Below, piece after piece: positions 11,877 to 15,136 of a stretch of 15,136 nucleotides of DNA; positions within the stretch are counted from its first letter, which is position 1, and the number at the start of each line of letters is the position of its first letter. This DNA is from Sulfurovum sp. (GTDB lineage Bacteria; Campylobacterota; Campylobacteria; Campylobacterales; Sulfurovaceae), in contig WFYB01000103.1 in the NCBI GenBank assembly GCA_015490315.1, forward strand, positions 1-15,136, written 5' to 3'. The notes below the pieces were generated by a model. The model worked only from the letters and a program-made list of their open reading frames with translations, searched no databases and was not told where the DNA came from. Made by a program: the position numbers and the translations under genes.

Positions 11877-12638
11877 ATGAAACGACTACTACTTCCACTG
11901 GCGGTGACGGTCACTGTGGCATTTGCCGGTGAGCAGTTTGCTATGAGTGATGCAGACCGTGCGATGTATAAAGAGATGCAGGAGAACAACCCAGCTGAGA
12001 TCTATGTAGAGGAGGGGGGAGAGATCCTCGAAGAGCAACTGGGTGGGGATGAAGCCCTGGCCAAATTCCTCGGTGTAAGCGAAAAAGACCTGCCAAAAGA
12101 GATCGCCACTTTCCCAAAATATGTCCCAAAACTGGGCAATGTCGTAGGACTCGACCAAGTGATTCAGGCGATGCAGGTCGAGCAAGGCAAAGAACGCACC
12201 AAACTAAAAAGCGGCAAAATGTTCTCGATGCTGGCATATGTCAAGTCTCTTGCCAACGGTGAGATCCCGAATATTGATCTCAACGAACCGCATGAGAAGG
12301 TCTCTTATGATCTCGGCAAAAAGACATTTATGACCAAAAGAGGCGGACGGGGGCTTTCGTGCAACTCATGCCACAGCAAAGATGTTGTCGGTATGGTGCT
12401 TAGAACCCAGCCGCTTCCGGATCTGGGTAAAGTAGGATCCGGATCAACCTGGCCGGCGTACCGTATGACAAAATCGAGTCTGAGAACCCTGCAGAGAAGA
12501 TATCAGGGGTGTATGAAAAATGCGCTACTGAAAGTAATTCCTATCGGCTCAAAAGAGATGATAGGGCTTGAAGTCTATGTCACAAAACTGGCGGAGGATC
12601 ACAAGCAGCCAATCGCGATCCCCGGCTTGAAAAGATAA
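11877..12638 (+). CDS. soxA: SoxA, catalytic cytochrome c subunit, single-haem type
   Basis: SoxA catalyses the oxidative linkage of thiosulfate to SoxY with SoxX. The 253-aa protein has a Sec signal (cleaved near AFA-GEQ, residues 15-20), one haem site CNSCH at 162-166 and the active-site block RRYQGCMKN, where Cys212 is the persulfide haem ligand. There is no Cys before residue 162, so the N-terminal haem found in two-haem SoxA proteins is absent. The start at ATG 11877 is chosen because AAAGGA ends 6 bases before it; the in-frame TTG at 11871 overlaps the soxZ stop and would add two residues. It lies between soxZ and soxB in a tightly packed operon. Confidence 0.94.
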   Translation: MKRLLLPLAVTVTVAFAGEQFAMSDADRAMYKEMQENNPAEIYVEEGGEILEEQLGGDEALAKFLGVSEKDLPKEIATFPKYVPKLGNVVGLDQVIQAMQVEQGKERTKLKSGKMFSMLAYVKSLANGEIPNIDLNEPHEKVSYDLGKKTFMTKRGGRGLSCNSCHSKDVVGMVLRTQPLPDLGKVGSGSTWPAYRMTKSSLRTLQRRYQGCMKNALLKVIPIGSKEMIGLEVYVTKLAEDHKQPIAIPGLKR

Positions 12639-12648
12639 GGGATAGAGT

Positions 12649-14424
12649 ATGGATATAAATAGACGAGATTTCCTCCAGATTGCCGCAGCATTGGGTATAC
12701 TGGGGGCTACAGGAGGGGCAAACCTTTTTGCGGGCGAAGCCGGCAAAGAGCGTATCAAAAACCTCTCTTTTTCAGACCTGATGGCATTTGAGCCCAAGGG
12801 TAAGGCAACGCTGCTGCATATCTGTGACATGCACGCCCATATCAAACCTCTCTACTGGAGAGAACCCTCTACCCTGATCTCTGCGAAGAACCTTGTGGGC
12901 ACACCGGGCTTTATCTGCGGTAAGACATTTGAGGAGTTTTATGGTATAGCGCCGGGCTCACTCGATGAGTATTTTGATACTTATATCAATTTTGAAACAC
13001 TTGCACGCAAATTTGGCAAAATGGGCGGTATCGCCCACATGAAGCCGATCATCGATCACGTCAAAAAGGAGAGGGGAGAGAAGAATGTCCTGCTTCTTGA
13101 CAGTGGAGATACATGGCAGGGTACGGCAGTAGCACTCAAGACCAGAGGCGAAGCGATCGTAGATGCGCAGAACTATCTGGGTGTTGATGTGATGGTAGGA
13201 CACTGGGAGTTTACCTATGGCAAAGAGCGCGTGCAGGAGCTTATCGGTATGCTCAAAGGAGATTTTATCTCTCAGAATGTGGTTGACAATGATCCTTTTT
13301 CAGATACATTTGAAGAGCTGATCTTCCCGCCATACACGATCAAAGAGGTTGGTGGCGCGAAGATTGGTATTATCGGCCAGTCCTTCCCGTTCACCTCTAC
13401 AGCAAATCCGAAACGTTTTACGGAGGGGTGGAGTTTTGGATTGCGTCATGAGTCTTTGCAAGAGTATGTGGATACGCTGCGCAAAGAAAAGAAAGTTGAT
13501 TGTGTGGTAGTCTTGAGCCATGACGGATTCTCGGTAGACCAGGAGCTGGCGAAGAAGGTCAAAGGGGTTGACTTTATCCTCAGTGGACATACACACGACC
13601 CCAGTCCAAAGCCGATCGTGGTCAATGACACTGTGATCCTTATTGCAGGCAGTCACGGGAAATTTGTCGGAAGACTTGATCTTGATATCCAAAACAAGAA
13701 GGTCGTCGACTATAGCTTTAAGCTGATTCCTGTCGCTTCCAATATCATTCCTGCAGACAAAGCAGGAGAAGCACTGGTCGAAAAGTGGTATAAACCCTAC
13801 AACAAAGAGCTCAATGAGGTCTTGGGGACGACCAAGGGGGTACTCTATAAAAGAGATACTTTCTATTCGACCTTTGATGCGCTGATAGGACAGGCGATCC
13901 AGGATGAGATGAAAAGCGATATCGTATTTACACCGGGATATCGATGGGGTACGACACTGCTGCCAGGCGACAAGATCCTCAAAGACAATGTCTATGAGAT
14001 GACAGCGATCACCTATCCTGAGGTCTATACATTTGATCTCAAGGGCTCAGTGATCGCCAACTTGATGGAGGATATCGCTGATAATGTTTTCAATGCCAAT
14101 CCGCTCTTGCAGCAGGGAGGTGATATGAGCCGCCTGACAGGTGCGAGCTACAGTATCAAGATAGATGCGCCTTCGGGCAAACGCATCTCTGATTTCAAAA
14201 TAGGAGGTAAGCTATTAGATCCCAAAAAAACATACAGGGTTTCATCATGGGGAGGCAACTTGCAAAATGCAGGTGAAAATCTCGATGAGAAACATATCAG
14301 ACCGGTCTACGATATAGTCAGTGACTATATCCGTAAAAAAGGAGTGATCGATATCAGTAATCAATCCAATGTCAAGGTTCTTGATTTTGATTGCGGATGT
14401 CCCAAAAAAGGTGCCACCTGTTAG
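12649..14424 (+). CDS. soxB: SoxB, dimanganese thiosulfohydrolase
   Basis: SoxB hydrolytically releases sulfate from the SoxY-bound sulfonate group in the periplasm. The 591-aa protein has a Tat signal (NRRDFLQ at residues 4-10) and a 5'-nucleotidase-like fold. Metal motifs are DMHAH (60-64), DSGDTWQG (151-158), GHWEFTYG (184-191), LSHDG (289-293) and SGHTHD (312-317). The C-terminal domain is normal in size. It ends in an unusual DCGCPKKGATC tail with three Cys in nine residues. ATG 12649 has an AGGGATAGAG sequence just upstream and is 10 bp past the soxA stop. It is the last sox gene seen here; soxCD is not in the window. Confidence 0.96.
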   Translation: MDINRRDFLQIAAALGILGATGGANLFAGEAGKERIKNLSFSDLMAFEPKGKATLLHICDMHAHIKPLYWREPSTLISAKNLVGTPGFICGKTFEEFYGIAPGSLDEYFDTYINFETLARKFGKMGGIAHMKPIIDHVKKERGEKNVLLLDSGDTWQGTAVALKTRGEAIVDAQNYLGVDVMVGHWEFTYGKERVQELIGMLKGDFISQNVVDNDPFSDTFEELIFPPYTIKEVGGAKIGIIGQSFPFTSTANPKRFTEGWSFGLRHESLQEYVDTLRKEKKVDCVVVLSHDGFSVDQELAKKVKGVDFILSGHTHDPSPKPIVVNDTVILIAGSHGKFVGRLDLDIQNKKVVDYSFKLIPVASNIIPADKAGEALVEKWYKPYNKELNEVLGTTKGVLYKRDTFYSTFDALIGQAIQDEMKSDIVFTPGYRWGTTLLPGDKILKDNVYEMTAITYPEVYTFDLKGSVIANLMEDIADNVFNANPLLQQGGDMSRLTGASYSIKIDAPSGKRISDFKIGGKLLDPKKTYRVSSWGGNLQNAGENLDEKHIRPVYDIVSDYIRKKGVIDISNQSNVKVLDFDCGCPKKGATC

Positions 14425-14428
14425 TGGC
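14413..14428 (+). other. Small hairpin over the soxB stop codon
   Basis: GCCAC (14413-14417) and GTGGC (14424-14428) form a 5-bp stem with a 6-base loop that contains most of the stop codon. It might slow ribosomes or protect the mRNA end, but it is short and could be chance. Confidence 0.35.
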
Positions 14429-14446
14429 TAAGGGCTAAGTAGAACC

Positions 14447-14506
14447 GTGCCCCGTCTTTTTTTCGAAGTTTTTTCATTGTTAGTCTCTTATCGAAAGGCG
14501 GGGCAC
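14447..14506 (+). terminator. Long hairpin after soxB, probable transcript end or processing site
   Basis: GTGCCCCG (14447-14454) pairs exactly with CGGGGCAC (14499-14506), and inside it TTTCGA (14461-14466) pairs with TCGAAA (14491-14496), leaving a 24-base T-rich loop and a small left-side bulge. T-runs lie inside the loop rather than after the stem, so it is not a textbook intrinsic terminator. It separates sox from the porin gene and could act as a terminator, an mRNA stabiliser or both. Confidence 0.55.
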
Positions 14507-14583
14507 ACAGTTTGTGATGTAAAATCACTTTTAAAATATAGCACAAAAATCTTAACGGATGAGTGAAGGATGAGGAGAATCAA

Positions 14584-15136
14584 GTGAAAGATACTATGTT
14601 TATCAAAATGGGAATAGCAGCGTCTGCACTGCTCATAGGCAATGTTGCCATGGCAGGTGGAGATATTACACCGATGGAGCCGGTAGTCGAAGCACCGACA
14701 GTGACTGTGGCAGCCTCCAAACCGAAGCGTCAACTCAAAGGCAATATGACACTCAAATACAATGTCTTGCCCGGAAGTGTTGATAGTATCGGTGAGATGT
14801 TTACAAAAGGTGTCTTTTACGGGCGCTTGAGATCCAATACATTCTACTGGGATTGGAAAGATGAAGATTATCAGACCGGCGGAAAGCGTAAAGATAACAA
14901 AGCGTGGGGTATCGGAGGAAGTCTGGAGTTCAAATCCGGTGTGTGGAACGGCTTGAGCTTTACTACAGCCTATTATGGCTCTTTAAATCCTGATTTCTTC
15001 CGTATGGATAGTAACGAAGTGAACTTTGTAAAAGCAGGGAAAGATACCTTTAGTCGCTATAAAGTAGCTACAGGTGGGGGCTTTGGTATTCATACGATCG
15101 GACAGGCATTTTTGGAGTACAACAACGGTATGATCG
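14584..15136 (+). CDS. OprD-like outer-membrane porin, 5' part only
   Basis: The frame is open from GTG 14584 to the end of the window (184 codons plus one base). AGGAGA ends five bases before GTG; the in-frame ATG at 14596 is too far from it. The protein starts with a signal peptide (cleaved near AMA-GGD, residues 20-26), a Pro/Val-rich linker (TPMEPVVEAPTVTVAA), then alternating beta-strand sequence with TKGVFYGRLRSNTFYWDW, WGIGGSLEFKSGVWNGLSFTTAYYG and AGKDTFSRY. These blocks are typical of Campylobacterota OprD-like porins. It may let anions such as thiosulfate or sulfate cross the outer membrane, suggested only by its place after sox. The hairpin upstream suggests at least partly separate transcription. 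Confidence 0.8.
   Translation, partial: MKDTMFIKMGIAASALLIGNVAMAGGDITPMEPVVEAPTVTVAASKPKRQLKGNMTLKYNVLPGSVDSIGEMFTKGVFYGRLRSNTFYWDWKDEDYQTGGKRKDNKAWGIGGSLEFKSGVWNGLSFTTAYYGSLNPDFFRMDSNEVNFVKAGKDTFSRYKVATGGGFGIHTIGQAFLEYNNGMI

Noticed and set aside
14514..14532. GTGAT/ATCAC stem followed by TTTT before the porin gene
   Set aside because: A 5-bp AT-rich stem is too weak for an intrinsic terminator; the longer hairpin upstream is the better candidate.
1..15136. CRISPR array, tRNA/rRNA genes, insertion sequences or prophage genes
   Set aside because: No regularly spaced repeats, no tRNA-like cloverleaf and no transposase, integrase or phage motif was recognised in any of the larger frames.

Overview
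The window reads as chromosome of a sulfur-oxidising member of the Campylobacterota (formerly Epsilonproteobacteria), most like Sulfurovum or Sulfurimonas. The basis is a soxXYZAB operon with a single-haem-type SoxA, an ArsRS-like two-component system, a class II DAHP synthase, a Campylobacterota-type OprD-like porin, the tlyA-ribF-cmoA gene order, and DnaA-box-like sequences of the TTATTCAC type used in this phylum. The genus is inferred by eye, with no database search.

Left part (1-3824, + strand): the 3' end of tlyA (rRNA methyltransferase), ribF (FMN/FAD synthesis), a broken copy of the cmoA 5' end, intact cmoA (wobble-uridine modification of tRNA), a 244-bp intergenic region, and a class II DAHP synthase gene (first step of aromatic amino acid synthesis). 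The tlyA/ribF junction is made of seven 7-bp repeats. The cmoA start is duplicated exactly 177 bp upstream. The region before the DAHP synthase gene holds five exact TTATTCAC boxes plus one near match in about 100 bp.

Middle part (3916-7169, - strand): a probable four-gene operon running dsrE-like secreted protein, Tat-exported metallophosphoesterase, OmpR-family response regulator and histidine kinase (the last two ArsRS-like). It faces the DAHP synthase gene convergently. It diverges from a second + strand operon (7372-10323) encoding a membrane-anchored periplasmic Cache-type sensor with no output domain, an OmpR-family regulator and a histidine kinase, all overlapping by a few bases.

Right part (10412-14424, + strand): soxX, soxY, soxZ, soxA and soxB, the periplasmic thiosulfate-oxidising system without soxCD in this window. 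A hairpin follows, then the start of an outer-membrane porin gene that runs off the end.

The main new observation is a promoter layout shared by three transcription units: sox, the divergent dsrE operon, and the Cache sensor operon. Each has TTTACA-N5-TTTA(C/T)A-N9 followed by a -10-like hexamer. The 11-bp direct repeat is typical of OmpR-family regulator sites. I infer that one of the two response regulators encoded here controls sox, the exported DsrE/phosphoesterase pair and both regulatory operons. No tRNA, rRNA, CRISPR array, complete insertion sequence or prophage gene was seen.
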